Origin: CAWGMT01 sp963823675
Lineage (GTDB): Bacteria; Planctomycetota; Planctomycetia; Isosphaerales; Isosphaeraceae
NCBI GenBank assembly: GCA_963823675.1
Contig: CAWGMT010000020.1
Span: 421,391 to 485,390 of the forward strand
Length of the DNA: 64,000 nucleotides
Reading direction: 5' to 3'
The notes beneath the pieces were generated by a model. That model searched no databases. It saw only the letters and a list, made by a program, of their open reading frames with translations, and had not been told where the DNA came from. Shown here in pieces: positions 36,767 to 45,756 of this stretch (position 1 is the first letter of the stretch; each line of letters starts with the position of its first letter). Position numbers and translations under genes: made by a program.

Positions 36767-37255
36767 GAATCCTGCACGCGAGTTTAACTCTCCGCCCGAA
36801 TCCGATCAACTCGCCTGCGGACTGGCGGGAGCTGGCTCCGCGAGCATGAGCACGCTATCGGCGTCCCAGATTTTTGCCGGCACGACCGACCGTTCGAAGA
36901 ACTGTTGAACTTCCGACCCAACCACTTTGTTCTGCCCCAGAGAAGCCTGGTTGCAGTAACCTTCAGATGTTCTAATACGACTCCGACCGGTGGAAGTGCC
37001 TTATTTTGAGCCGATTTTCGCAATATTATCTATCTAGTACATGAGTTGGCGTGTGCTACATAAAATGACGACACAACTCGCTCTTCCGGCTCAGCGGGGT
37101 TTGGGCAAGCTCTCGAACATCCTAGAAAATCAAAAATTCGTGACAATTCGACCTTTTATGTCTTGCGTGATCTGATATATTAACCCATGATTCCACGGAA
37201 GATCGGCCAATGGTCCGATCGAGGCAGTTTCAACAATCACAGAGGGTTTTACATC
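36767..37255. other. AT-rich intergenic stretch
   Basis: Between the divergent cupin and histone-like genes, the segment around 36950-37200 is markedly richer in A and T than the neighbours. No recognisable gene was seen. It should hold both promoters, and an extended AT element (GATATATTAA near 37176) lies about 70 bp before the histone-like start. Confidence 0.5.
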
Positions 37256-37450
37256 ATGGCTATGAGCAAGACTGCGGGAGCGACGAAGGTCAAGAAGCTA
37301 TCAGCCGCCAAGAAAGCCGCACCCAAGAAGTCGGCACCCAAGAAGTCAGCACCCAAGAAGTCGGCACCCAAGAAGTCGGCACCCAAGAAAGCCGCACCCA
37401 AGAAAGCTTCGTCCGTCAAGCTCTCGTCGCTGCAAGGTCGTCGCCCCTAG
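37256..37450 (+). CDS. Histone H1-like Lys/Ala/Pro repeat protein
   Basis: 64 residues from ATG 37256. KLSAAKKAAPKKSAPKKS leads into six tandem APKK(S/A) pentapeptides, as in the C-terminal tails of bacterial H1-like and HU-fusion nucleoid proteins. The DNA repeats with a 15-bp unit (37319-37414). It probably binds DNA and compacts the nucleoid. AGAGGG lies upstream. After residue 55 the reading changes to SSLQGRRP and stops, while another frame runs on through PDKKPEQKVFEALLGQMRED. An indel after the repeat might therefore hide a longer protein. Confidence 0.65.
   Translation: MAMSKTAGATKVKKLSAAKKAAPKKSAPKKSAPKKSAPKKSAPKKAAPKKASSVKLSSLQGRRP
37319..37414 (+). repeat. 15-bp tandem repeat in histone-like gene
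   Basis: About six copies of a GCACCCAAGAAGTCG-type unit with small changes encode APKKS. Arrays of this kind are prone to slippage, so copy number may vary between strains or be wrong in the assembly. Confidence 0.85.
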
Positions 37451-37480
37451 ATCTTCGATTGATCTTGTTCCCGACAAGAA

Positions 37481-37633
37481 GCCCGAGCAAAAGGTGTTTG
37501 AAGCCCTGCTCGGGCAGATGCGAGAAGACAAGGGGTCAAAACCACCGCAGTGGATACCAGGGCCAAGTCTCCGGTCTCCACTGCGGGCAAAAAACCGATC
37601 GAGGTAACTAAGCCGACTCGTCCCGAGTCGGCT
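37481..37633. other. Three consecutive perfect inverted repeats
   Basis: The repeats are 37481-37489 with 37507-37515 (9 bp), 37545-37554 with 37577-37586 (10 bp), and 37611-37620 with 37624-37633 (10 bp, TCC loop). They fill the 313-bp gap between the histone-like gene and the membrane-protein gene. The last looks like a terminator stem, but no T-tract follows. The set may be a structured 3' UTR or small RNA. Confidence 0.5.
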
Positions 37634-37763
37634 CTTAGAAGCCTCCCGCGAACCTCGCCGCCTGACTTCCTGGTCCAGGCGGCTTTCTTCGCGCGCAATC
37701 ACCGCCACTTCATCTTCCTTCAAGAGTTGTTTATCTCCGATCGAGACTTGAGAAGGGGCAGTC

Positions 37764-38572
37764 ATGAGCGCGCCCGCACCTGATGAGGAAATTGACAAGC
37801 TAGCCACTGCACTTCCATCCCAGGCGAAGCCGACGGCAGTTCCCGAAGGAGCTTCGGTGCCGCACAACCAGGTGCGGTGGCTAGTCATGCTCGGCGCTGC
37901 CTGGCCGGGTTGGCTGCCTTCGGCATCGGTGAAATGATCTACAAGATCATCCCTGCGGAGAAAGTCTCGCAGAGCGTGATGATGACGAACGTCAAGGTCA
38001 GGTTGCCCACCCGAGCGACCGAGGACGCAGCGGCTGCCAGGAACGGGGCCGTTTCCTTCGGCCTACTGGGGCTTTGCCTCGGAAGTGCTCTGGGAATCGC
38101 AGGCGGCTTGGCTCGGAGGTCGGCGCTGGCAGCCACAAGAGGAGGACTGCTTGGTGCCGTCCTGGGCTTGGTCCTCGGCGTGGGGCTTTCTCTCGGCTTG
38201 TTGCCCTGGTTCTTGAGCCAACAAGATCGTTTCTCGGATGATGATCTAATTGTGCTGGTCGTATCTTTGGTTATGCATGCGCTGATCTGGGGATTGCTGG
38301 GAGCTTCTGCCGGCCTGGCTTTTGCCGTCGGGTTGGAAAAGCCGCGGATGTGGCATCGAGCCGTGATAGCCGGCATTTGCGGGGCCGTTCTTGGAACTGT
38401 CGTCTTCGAGCTTGCCGGCGGCCTTTTCTTCCCACTCGCGGCAACGCATCAGCCGATCTCGGAAACCTGGCCCACGCGGCTGATGGCCCGCCTTCTGGTT
38501 GCGCTGGGCACGGCGGGTGTCGTGATCTCGGTCTTGGTCAAGCCGGAGCACAAAGGGACCACGCAGAATTAA
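37764..38572 (+). CDS. Multipass membrane protein of unknown family, frameshifted
   Basis: About 270 residues after correction. The soluble N-terminus (MSAPAPDEEIDKLATALPSQ) is followed by about five membrane helices (FGLLGLCLGSALGIAGGLAR, LIWGLLGASAGLAFAVGLE). It is clearly paralogous to the gene at 43665, sharing EMIYKIIP/EPLYKVIPPE, the LLGLCL block and the HALIWGLLGASAGLAFAVGL block. One base is missing near 37905 (LVMLGAA then LAGLAAFGIGE). The start at ATG 37764 has AGAAGGGG upstream. The function is unknown. Confidence 0.65.
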
Positions 38573-38581
38573 CTTTGTCAG

Positions 38582-38642
38582 TTGTGGTGCAGGCGTCCCG
38601 ATTGCCGGTACGGGGAATGCAGGCGGGACGCTTGCACCACAA
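38582..38642. repeat. REP-like palindrome with 19-bp arms
   Basis: Arms 38582-38600 and 38624-38642 pair at all positions except one G-T (TTGTGGTGCA...GCGTCCCG with CGGGACGC...TGCACCACAA), around a 23-base centre. It stands just after the membrane-protein stop and before the convergent ASPIC gene. It could terminate both transcripts. Its sequence also resembles dispersed intergenic palindromes. Confidence 0.55.
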
Positions 38643-38753
38643 TGATAAATTCGCCAAACTTATTCTCGCGCGGCGCCAAAGCAGCCGCATACCTGGCTAA
38701 CCCCCCGACACCGGCGTCGCAGTCATGACCTCGAACCCGACACCGGCGAAGGG

Positions 38754-41700
38754 TCACGGCCCTTTCCTACGCGCCGGCCGCCCCCACAGAAAACCAGCCT
38801 GGTTCTGGCCCTCACGCAGGATGTAAGCAGCATTAGCAGCCAGGCCGGCGTAGCGATCGATGTGTCCCGATGGCCAGCGAACTTCAACCATGTCAACGTG
38901 AGTTGTCTCGCCCAGACCGAAGTGGATCCGGTCGTCGCTGGCTGAGAGGAAGCTGCCGCCGCCGATACGATAAGCAACTTGGTGATGCCCGGCCACCGTG
39001 AGCGTCAGCCGCGCACCAACCGCATCGCGATTGGAGGCGGGAGTAGACCCTTCCAGCTTGAACGTAACGAAATGCCCGGCCGGCCCCTGATTGTGAAAGT
39101 AGGCCAAAGGCCCACCTTCAGAAACGATCAGCACATCGAGCTGGCCATCATTGTCGAGATCACCGACGGCCAGACCGCGCCCCAGGCGAAGCACCTGCCA
39201 GGGTGCGCCAGCGCTCTGCGAGACGTCGATGATCCGGCCGCCAGCTTGTCCCAGTAGAAGCTGCGAGGGCATGGCATAGGGAACGTGAGGGCCCAGATCG
39301 TTGACATGACCGTTTGCCGTCGCCAGGTCGAGCCGGCCGTCGTTGTTCGCATCGAAAAAGGCTACCCCAAAGCCCAGCAGGAACCGGCTCGGCGCTGCAA
39401 GACCGATCGCGGTGGTATGGTCGATAAACTGCCCAGACCCAAGGTTCTGGTAGAACGTGGTGGATTCGGAGTAAAAGTTCGTAACCGCCAGGTCGATCCG
39501 TCCGTCGCCGTCAAAGTCGCCGCACGCAACGCCCATTCCAGCCAGGTATCCGCCTTCGGCATTGGCAGCAACCCCCGATTCAGCCGCGACCTCCTGGAAG
39601 CGGAACCCTCCTCGGTTCTGGAAAAGAAAATTGGCCGTCAGGTCGTTGGCCACAAACAAGTCGACTCGTCCATCATCGTCGAAGTCGGCCGCGGCGACGC
39701 CCAGTCCCCGACCCTCGCGATCGGCTTCGCGCACGCCTGCTTCCAGCGACACATCGTGAAAATAGCCATTATCGTTGCGAAAGATGTGATCGGGCATCGA
39801 CGGAAAGGTGCGCGGGCCACAGTAACTGTACTTGCCGGGCTTGCCCGGATGTGGACACGGCGGCGATTGCTCAGGGTCCCAGGCGGAGTAGTGGCAAACG
39901 TAGAGATCGAGGTCGCCATCATTATCGAGATCGGCAAAAGCAGCCGAGGTGGGCCAGTCGCGATTGCCTCCAAGCCCGGCTTTCAGCGTGGCATCCTCGA
40001 ATGTGCCGTCACCCCGATTGCGATAGAGGGCGTAGGACCGCCAGCGAGTAATGAAGAGGTCGGGCCGACCATCGTTGTCATAGTCCCCAACGGCCACACC
40101 ATGGCCGTAGCCTCCAGGCATCGCAGCCAGCTTCGAAGCGACCGTCACATCTTCAAACGTACCATCGCGGCGATTGTGGAAGAGACGGTCGCCTTGCGGC
40201 AAACCAGCCGGCGCTGATTCGTTGGAAAGCTTACCGCCCTGCACGGCGTAGACATCAAGCCAGCCGTCTCCATCGTAGTCGAGCAGTCCCACGCCGCCCC
40301 CCATTGTCTCGGGCATCCGGCACATGGGCGTGGGGTCGTTCTCATAGACGAAGCCGAGTCCAATGGCCGTCGCGTCATCGCGGAAGCTCGGTATGACCAG
40401 TAGGCGCTGCGCAGCAACTCCGTCACGATCTCCGCGCGAAAGGAGGTCGGCCTGCGCATCAGCCAGGGTTGGCTGCGCCTCCGAGCGATTGGGTTGCGTC
40501 GGAGAATGCTTGGCGAGCGAGCGTTCGTCGGCAGCAGCGAGCGTTTTCTCAACCTGGCCGAGTCGCTGGAGCGCCAGGCGCGCCTGGTCGGCGTGAATCG
40601 CGTCACGCCCCGCTAGTTGCCACCAGCCCCTTGCTTCGAACCAGCGACCCAGAGCTTCCGCCAACCTGCCCAGCTCGTCGTAATTCCCCGTCGGAACTCC
40701 TGCATTCAGCAGCTTGCGGTATTTTTCCGTGGCCTGATCAAGCTCCTTCTGGCGGCGGCGAAGTTGAGCCGCTTGATCGGGATGGCCAGCTCGTACGGCC
40801 AGTTCCGTCAATCGTGCCACAGCTTTGGTGTCACCCGGGACGAGCACGAGCAACTTCGTCAGGGCCTCCCGCTCCGCATTCAGGTCATTCCGACGAGCAG
40901 CCAACCAGACACGAATTCTCAAGAGCCTGTCTGGCCCGACTTCGTTGAGAGGGATATGATCCATCGCCTCGACGGCCTCGGCGAGTCGATCCGACGCAGT
41001 TGCCCATTCCAACCGGGCATGCCACACTGCGGGATCGTCGGGACGTCGCGACAAGCATTTCTTCAGCCAAGCATCGGCTTCGTCGAATTTCGCGGTCCAA
41101 AGCGCCACGGAGGCGCGCCCCAGCCAGAACGCGGTCGTCGTCGGGTGCTTTCCGCCCTGCTTCCTCTAGCCGGAACTGGAGCGCGCCGGCCGGAAAAGAC
41201 CGCAGCTCGTCGATCTGCCAATGTTTGCGGAGAACGTCGGCTTTATTCCCGGCACCGTCCCACTCTTTCTGCTTCCTCCGGCGCAGCTCGTCAGATCGCC
41301 CCGTAAAGAGATAGACTTGCTGCAACATGATTTCGTGGAGTTCGCAGGCTGGGCTGCCGACAGGAAAGCTCACATCCTGGAGGGTCTCTTCCGCCAGAGC
41401 CAGGCGGCCCTGGTCGATGGCAAGCCGAGCCCGGCGCAGAACGGCGTTGGGAAACCGCGCGGACCCAGGTCGAATCCGGCCCCAGATTGTCAGCGCTGGA
41501 TTGACGTGGCCTTCAGCCTCTTCACACACTCCGAGCCAGTAGTCAATCTCCGTACTTCTGAATCCCAGCATCGCCAGCCGTGATAGTCGAGCACGGGCTG
41601 AGCGATGCTGGCCCCCCTTCAGTTCGCGTTCCACGCTTCTGAGCTCGACCTGATACCATCCGTAAGCGCAGAATGCGACTGGAACGGCGCTCAAAACGGC

Positions 41701-41811
41701 CAGGCCGCACCATATCACCCAACGGCGACGTAGCGGGGGTAAGCGCGCCTCAAGCGGCGCTGTCGCAGCCGGGTTGTGAGTCTGTTCTACGCTACGGTGC
41801 GGCGCAACCAA
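38754..41811 (-). CDS. TPR + FG-GAP + ASPIC/UnbV protein, frameshifted
   Basis: About 1018 residues when joined. An N-terminal membrane anchor (WVIWCGLAVLSAVPVAFCAYGWY) is followed by a TPR-like helical region of about 350 residues. A beta-propeller of FG-GAP/VCBS repeats with calcium-type DxDxDG loops comes next (LLDYDGDGWLDV, VGDYDNDGRPDLF, FADLDNDGDLDLY and others). The C-terminal ASPIC/UnbV module ends VEVRWPSGHIDRY. One extra base at 41127 shifts the frame (PDDDRV then WLGRASVALW). The N-terminal start is uncertain (TTG 41811). It is probably anchored on the outer face; the role is unknown. Confidence 0.8.
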
Positions 41812-41872
41812 AACAACTCGCCTCCGCGCCCTTCGTGATCGTTGGGGTGGGCTCGCGGAAACTCAGATCATA

Positions 41873-42976
41873 TCAATACGAATCTGCACTCAATACCTCG
41901 CCATTGGATACCGTTCCCAGAGCCCACCAGGTGGTGATGGCAATCGAGCCCTTGATGAACTGGACATGGCCGTCGGCGAAGAGAACGTTGGCGCCGCCCG
42001 GGTGCATGCTGGTAACGTTGGCGATCTCGGAATGGTCCATGTCATAGTTGCCGCATCCCTGGCAGCCGTTACGGCATGCATTCCAGGGATACTGATTCGA
42101 GCTCGGCGGCACGATCGTATTGATGAGCGACATCGCCTCGGCACCCCAACCCCAATAATAGCCTCGGTTGACACCGATGTTGACCCCTCCATTGAAGGCA
42201 CCAGAAGCTGGGCCGTTCACGAGTGAGGTCCAGGCGTTATTGCAAGCCGTGAGCGTGGCCAGGGTTTGCGCGGGGTTGCTGGAGGCATCCAGAATCCAAG
42301 CATAGCAGAGCCCCGCAACGCCGTTACCCCTGTACTTGATCTGCCTGCCGTTAGGACTTCCCACCAGCGACTCGCCGAAGGCGACCGTATTCGAGCTGCC
42401 GTCCTGGATCGATGCCAGACCGTAGGGGGTCTGATACGAGAACACCCCCGTCGATTGGCTCGGGTAATTCTGCACGATGCCGATCGTTGTGCCAATGCTG
42501 CCGCAATAGTTGTTGAGGAAGCTGCTCCCGTACGTCGACTTTCCCGAGTTCGGATCGCTCGGGCAAAGGAACCCTGGAATGTTGGTCAAGAATGCCGTGT
42601 TCTGGAAATTCTGGCTGTTGCACACCAAGGGATCAAAAGAGAAGTTGATTGCGTTGTAAACCGGCGACGCCTCCAGGTACGGCAGGAGCAATGCGTGAAC
42701 ACTCCAGCCATTCCAGGTTACAAGCGCAGAGCAACCGTTGCTTGAATTCCACGTATTGTTCGAGGCCGACACGCCCATGGGAAAAACATTCTGGACATTG
42801 TGGTAATTGTGCATCGCCAACCCGATCTGTTTCAGATTGTTGATGCATTGGGATCTCCGGGCCGCCTCGCGCGCGGATTGCACCGCCGGTAGTAGAAGTG
42901 CGATCAGCACGGCGATGATCGCGATGACGACGAGCAGCTCAATCAGCGTAAACCCGCCTCGAAATCGTAGGCGCAT
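41873..42976 (-). CDS. DUF1559 pseudopilin-like protein
   Basis: 367 residues. A pilin-like N-terminus (GGFTLIELLVVIAIIAVL) is followed by AREAARRSQCINNLKQIGLAMHNYH and the C-terminal H-X9-DG motif (HPGGANVLFADG). ATG 42976 is chosen for the AAAGGAG upstream and for the pilin signal position; the frame is open further upstream. It is a paralogue of the gene at 25988 but lacks that gene's Met-rich segment. A small lipoprotein gene lies upstream on the same strand. Confidence 0.9.
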   Translation of the reverse strand: MRLRFRGGFTLIELLVVIAIIAVLIALLLPAVQSAREAARRSQCINNLKQIGLAMHNYHNVQNVFPMGVSASNNTWNSSNGCSALVTWNGWSVHALLLPYLEASPVYNAINFSFDPLVCNSQNFQNTAFLTNIPGFLCPSDPNSGKSTYGSSFLNNYCGSIGTTIGIVQNYPSQSTGVFSYQTPYGLASIQDGSSNTVAFGESLVGSPNGRQIKYRGNGVAGLCYAWILDASSNPAQTLATLTACNNAWTSLVNGPASGAFNGGVNIGVNRGYYWGWGAEAMSLINTIVPPSSNQYPWNACRNGCQGCGNYDMDHSEIANVTSMHPGGANVLFADGHVQFIKGSIAITTWWALGTVSNGEVLSADSY

Positions 42977-43139
42977 GGAACTCGGCTCCTTTGGGATCGG
43001 AAGGACGACGAATCGATAAGGAAAAAGACACCGCAACAGAAGAAACGAAACTGCCAACTTCCGTACGTGAATCGAACGAACAGTCAGAATAGTGGAATAG
43101 GCGCGATTCCAACGGCCGAGTAGGGATAATTGCACACAT

Positions 43140-43364
43140 TCATTTCTTCCTGGCCGCGCCGCCCTTCAAGTGTGAATTTTTATAAAAGTCCATCGATCCT
43201 TTAGCAATCTCGGCGGGGGCTTCTTTCTGCTCGACCATTTGCATCTGGCTCTTATCATCGCCACAACCGCTGAGCAGGCTCGCCGAACCCATTGTCAGCA
43301 CAAACCCCAGCAGCGAGAACATCGAAATGGAAAATCGCCCGCAACGCTTGAAAGCAGCGTTCAT
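43140..43364 (-). CDS. Small lipoprotein
   Basis: 74 residues. The signal peptide ends in a lipobox (SLLSGCGDD), and the mature part is about 40 polar residues ending SHLKGGAARKK. ATG 43364 has a GAGG-type ribosome site. Planctomycete DUF1559 genes often have such a small lipoprotein neighbour, and this one precedes the DUF1559 gene on the same strand. The function is unknown. Confidence 0.7.
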   Translation of the reverse strand: MNAAFKRCGRFSISMFSLLGFVLTMGSASLLSGCGDDKSQMQMVEQKEAPAEIAKGSMDFYKNSHLKGGAARKK

Positions 43365-43664
43365 TCTCAAATTCCTCAGGTTGAAAAGGAAGTCCGATCT
43401 CGCAACGGTCCGTCCTCAAGGGAAGAAGTCTACCTGGAAGAAGCTGTCGAGAGATGGATGGAACGCGAACCAACCACTTCCGCAAGATTCCCGCACGACC
43501 GCGAGCGCCGGTCCAAACAGCATCGCGACCCAGTGAAATGCCGAAAAAACGGGCTCCGAACGCGACCCTTGCGATTGCTGCGCTAGCTATCTACCTTGCT
43601 AGGTGTCAATATACCGCTCTTGGCGTTAAAAACAACCGGTCATTCCAAGAAAACGAGGTACGCC
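43365..43664. other. Divergent promoter region
   Basis: 300 bp lie between the divergent lipoprotein and membrane-protein genes. No reading frame is convincing on either strand. It should carry both promoters. Confidence 0.5.
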
Positions 43665-44495
43665 ATGGGTTTGCACGAACCCGATGCAGCGCCTGGAGAC
43701 CTTGCCCACGGTGTTCGGCCGCAGGATGAATTCCGGGCAGCGGCAAAGGAGACCAAGTCACAGTCTCGCCGGACAGGATGGCTCGTAATCCTGGGCGGAT
43801 TGTTGTCGGGGCTCCTCGCCTTCGGCTTGGGCGAACCGCTCTACAAGGTAATTCCCCCCGAACTCGTGCCCCGTGATCTCATGGGTACCAAAACCATGAT
43901 TCCGTCACAGGAAACCCAGGGCGTGGCCGCAACCAAGAACGCGGCGCTGGCCTTCGGGGTGTTGGGTCTCTGCCTGGCGGGATCGCTTGGGGTCGTTGGC
44001 GGCTTGGCTCGATGGCCAGCGTCTTCTCCCGCAAGGGGTGGGCTGGTCGGCGCGGTCCTGGGCTTGGCCGTGGGCGCGGGTGCTCCAATCGGGGTTTTGC
44101 CATTCGCCATAAGCGCGCGATTAGACTATCCAGAAAACGACTTGATCCTCGCATTGGCCAGCCATGCCCTGATCTGGGGGCTATTGGGCGCCTCGGCTGG
44201 TCTGGCTTTCGCAGTCGGACTCGGTGAACGACGGCTAATCGGCAGGGCCTTCATGGCTGGCTTGGCGGGAGCCGTTCTCGGAGCGGTCACCTTCGAGTTG
44301 ATCGGAGCGACGTTTTTTGGCCTGGCGGAAACTACCCACCCTATCTCAGCCACCTGGCTGACGCGATTGATGGCTCGACTGTTAGTCACCGTCGGCACGG
44401 CTACCACCGTAGCCATGATGCAACTGAACGAGACCAGCAACCGCAGGGCCACCCGAGAAATCAAGATCAACCCACCGCCATTACTAAAGTCCTGA
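43665..44495 (+). CDS. Multipass membrane protein of unknown family (paralogue of 37764)
   Basis: 276 residues. The soluble N-terminus of about 45 residues is followed by about six hydrophobic helices, including FGVLGLCLAGSLGVVGGLAR and HALIWGLLGASAGLAFAVGLGE. It shares the order of motifs with the gene at 37764, but the DNA has diverged widely, so the duplication is old. ACGAGG precedes ATG 43665. There are no catalytic motifs. Confidence 0.75.
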   Translation: MGLHEPDAAPGDLAHGVRPQDEFRAAAKETKSQSRRTGWLVILGGLLSGLLAFGLGEPLYKVIPPELVPRDLMGTKTMIPSQETQGVAATKNAALAFGVLGLCLAGSLGVVGGLARWPASSPARGGLVGAVLGLAVGAGAPIGVLPFAISARLDYPENDLILALASHALIWGLLGASAGLAFAVGLGERRLIGRAFMAGLAGAVLGAVTFELIGATFFGLAETTHPISATWLTRLMARLLVTVGTATTVAMMQLNETSNRRATREIKINPPPLLKS

Positions 44496-44557
44496 GCGCC
44501 TGCAACTTACAGCGATGCCGCATGGCATCGTCTCATGGTCGGGAGGGTAGCAAGACC

Positions 44558-45454
44558 TCAAGCCGGTTTTTTGTACGCAGTATAGTGTGCAGCTCGGAGA
44601 TGGGCACGCCTTTCAAGCTCGCGCATCGCCTGTGCCTCGAAAGGTTGAAACGCTCGGGCAATCTGCGCATTTTCGTCAACCTCGGCTGGACTGGAGCAGC
44701 CGATAACGACGGTTGAGATCCCCGGAAGGCTCAGCACGTAGCTCATGGCCTCGCTCGCCGTAAATCGGTGTGTGCCGTCCGACAGGAGAACACCTGCGGC
44801 ATAGACCTTCATGCCAATGACCCCCATCCCGCGCCGGGAGGCCTCCGCCAGTACGGTTTGAGCGAATGACAGGCGGTAAACGTCAGCCACGTTGAGTGCC
44901 ACGAGCACGGTGTCAAAATCGAACCGCCGCATGGCTTCCAGCAGAATGGCGGGGTCGTGATGTCCCGTGAGGCCAAGAAACCGCACTCGCCCTTGAGAGC
45001 GCGCGTGGACGAACGCCTCAAGCGCGCCGCCACGGGCAAAGACCATCTCAAGGTCGTTGGTTGTGCGCAGGTCGTGGAGCTGCCAGAGGTCCAGGTGGTC
45101 GGTCCGTAGTCGCCTGAGACTATCGTCCAGCAGCCGGAGCGAGCCGTCGCGGGTGCGGTCATGGCTCTTGGAAGCCAGGAACACCTGGTCGCGCCGATCG
45201 CCCAAGGCGGCACCGTAGTAGTCGAGGCTGCCGGCGTAAGCCGGCGCGGTGTCGCAGTAATTGACCCCCTGTTCGAGAGCACGGTGGATCACCGCGACTG
45301 CATCGCGCACGCGCCCATGGGTGCGGAGCACGCCCTCACCGCCCAGCGCAAACTGCGTGACATGGTGACCGGTGTGCCCTAAAGGACGGCACGGAATGGG
45401 AGCCGGGTGTGTTACCGGATCGCTGGAACCAGTTTGAGGCATGAGCGTATCCAT
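44558..45454 (-). CDS. Aldo/keto reductase family oxidoreductase
   Basis: 298-residue TIM-barrel NADP-linked reductase. The catalytic tetrad is visible: Asp and Tyr in CDTAPAYAGS, Lys in LASKSHD, and His in LWQLHDLR. The C-terminal STVVIGCSSPAEVDENAQ is typical of the bacterial AKR group with a nucleotide-binding end. The substrate is unknown. It stands alone, convergent with the membrane-protein gene at 43665. Confidence 0.9.
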   Translation of the reverse strand: MDTLMPQTGSSDPVTHPAPIPCRPLGHTGHHVTQFALGGEGVLRTHGRVRDAVAVIHRALEQGVNYCDTAPAYAGSLDYYGAALGDRRDQVFLASKSHDRTRDGSLRLLDDSLRRLRTDHLDLWQLHDLRTTNDLEMVFARGGALEAFVHARSQGRVRFLGLTGHHDPAILLEAMRRFDFDTVLVALNVADVYRLSFAQTVLAEASRRGMGVIGMKVYAAGVLLSDGTHRFTASEAMSYVLSLPGISTVVIGCSSPAEVDENAQIARAFQPFEAQAMRELERRAHLRAAHYTAYKKPA

Positions 45455-45506
45455 GAGCGTCGCAAGTTGTGCCAGACCATGAATCCGTCAGGTGAGAAGC
45501 CTGGAT

Positions 45507-45756
45507 CTAGGGCCGGGCATCGATCCACTCGCCGTTTTCTTTATACCCTTTGAGCACCCGCTTGAGAAAGCCCCCGCACCTGGGAGCGATTGGACAACCA
45601 TAGTGAGAGTAGACCCCATCCCTTCAAGTGGGTAGCATGATGGAACAGAGCCACAAGATCATCCCCCTCGGTACGTTGGGGCGGGCTGATCTGATGGTCG
45701 GGGAACTTGCGTGGAGCGTGCGAATCAATCCAAGTCACGTGCGAAGATGCCTCCAA
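45507..45756 (-). CDS. Small hypothetical protein, frameshifted or decayed
   Basis: Minus-strand reading HQISPPQRTEGDDLVALFHH followed by GWGLLSLWLSNRSQVRG is protein-like. It then changes frame in a run of five G (45571-45575 on the plus strand as C) and continues FLKRVLKGYKENGEWIDARP to the TAG at 45507. I do not recognise it. The upstream part overlaps the start of the divergent cytochrome gene, so the true start is probably inside, near 45690. Confidence 0.35.

Noticed and set aside
36784..37023. Minus-strand 79-codon frame upstream of the cupin gene
   Set aside because: No ribosome site, atypical composition, and it lies in the presumed divergent promoter region.
37187..37255. Upstream start for the histone-like gene
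   Set aside because: The added residues have no ribosome site and a different composition; ATG 37256 fits better.
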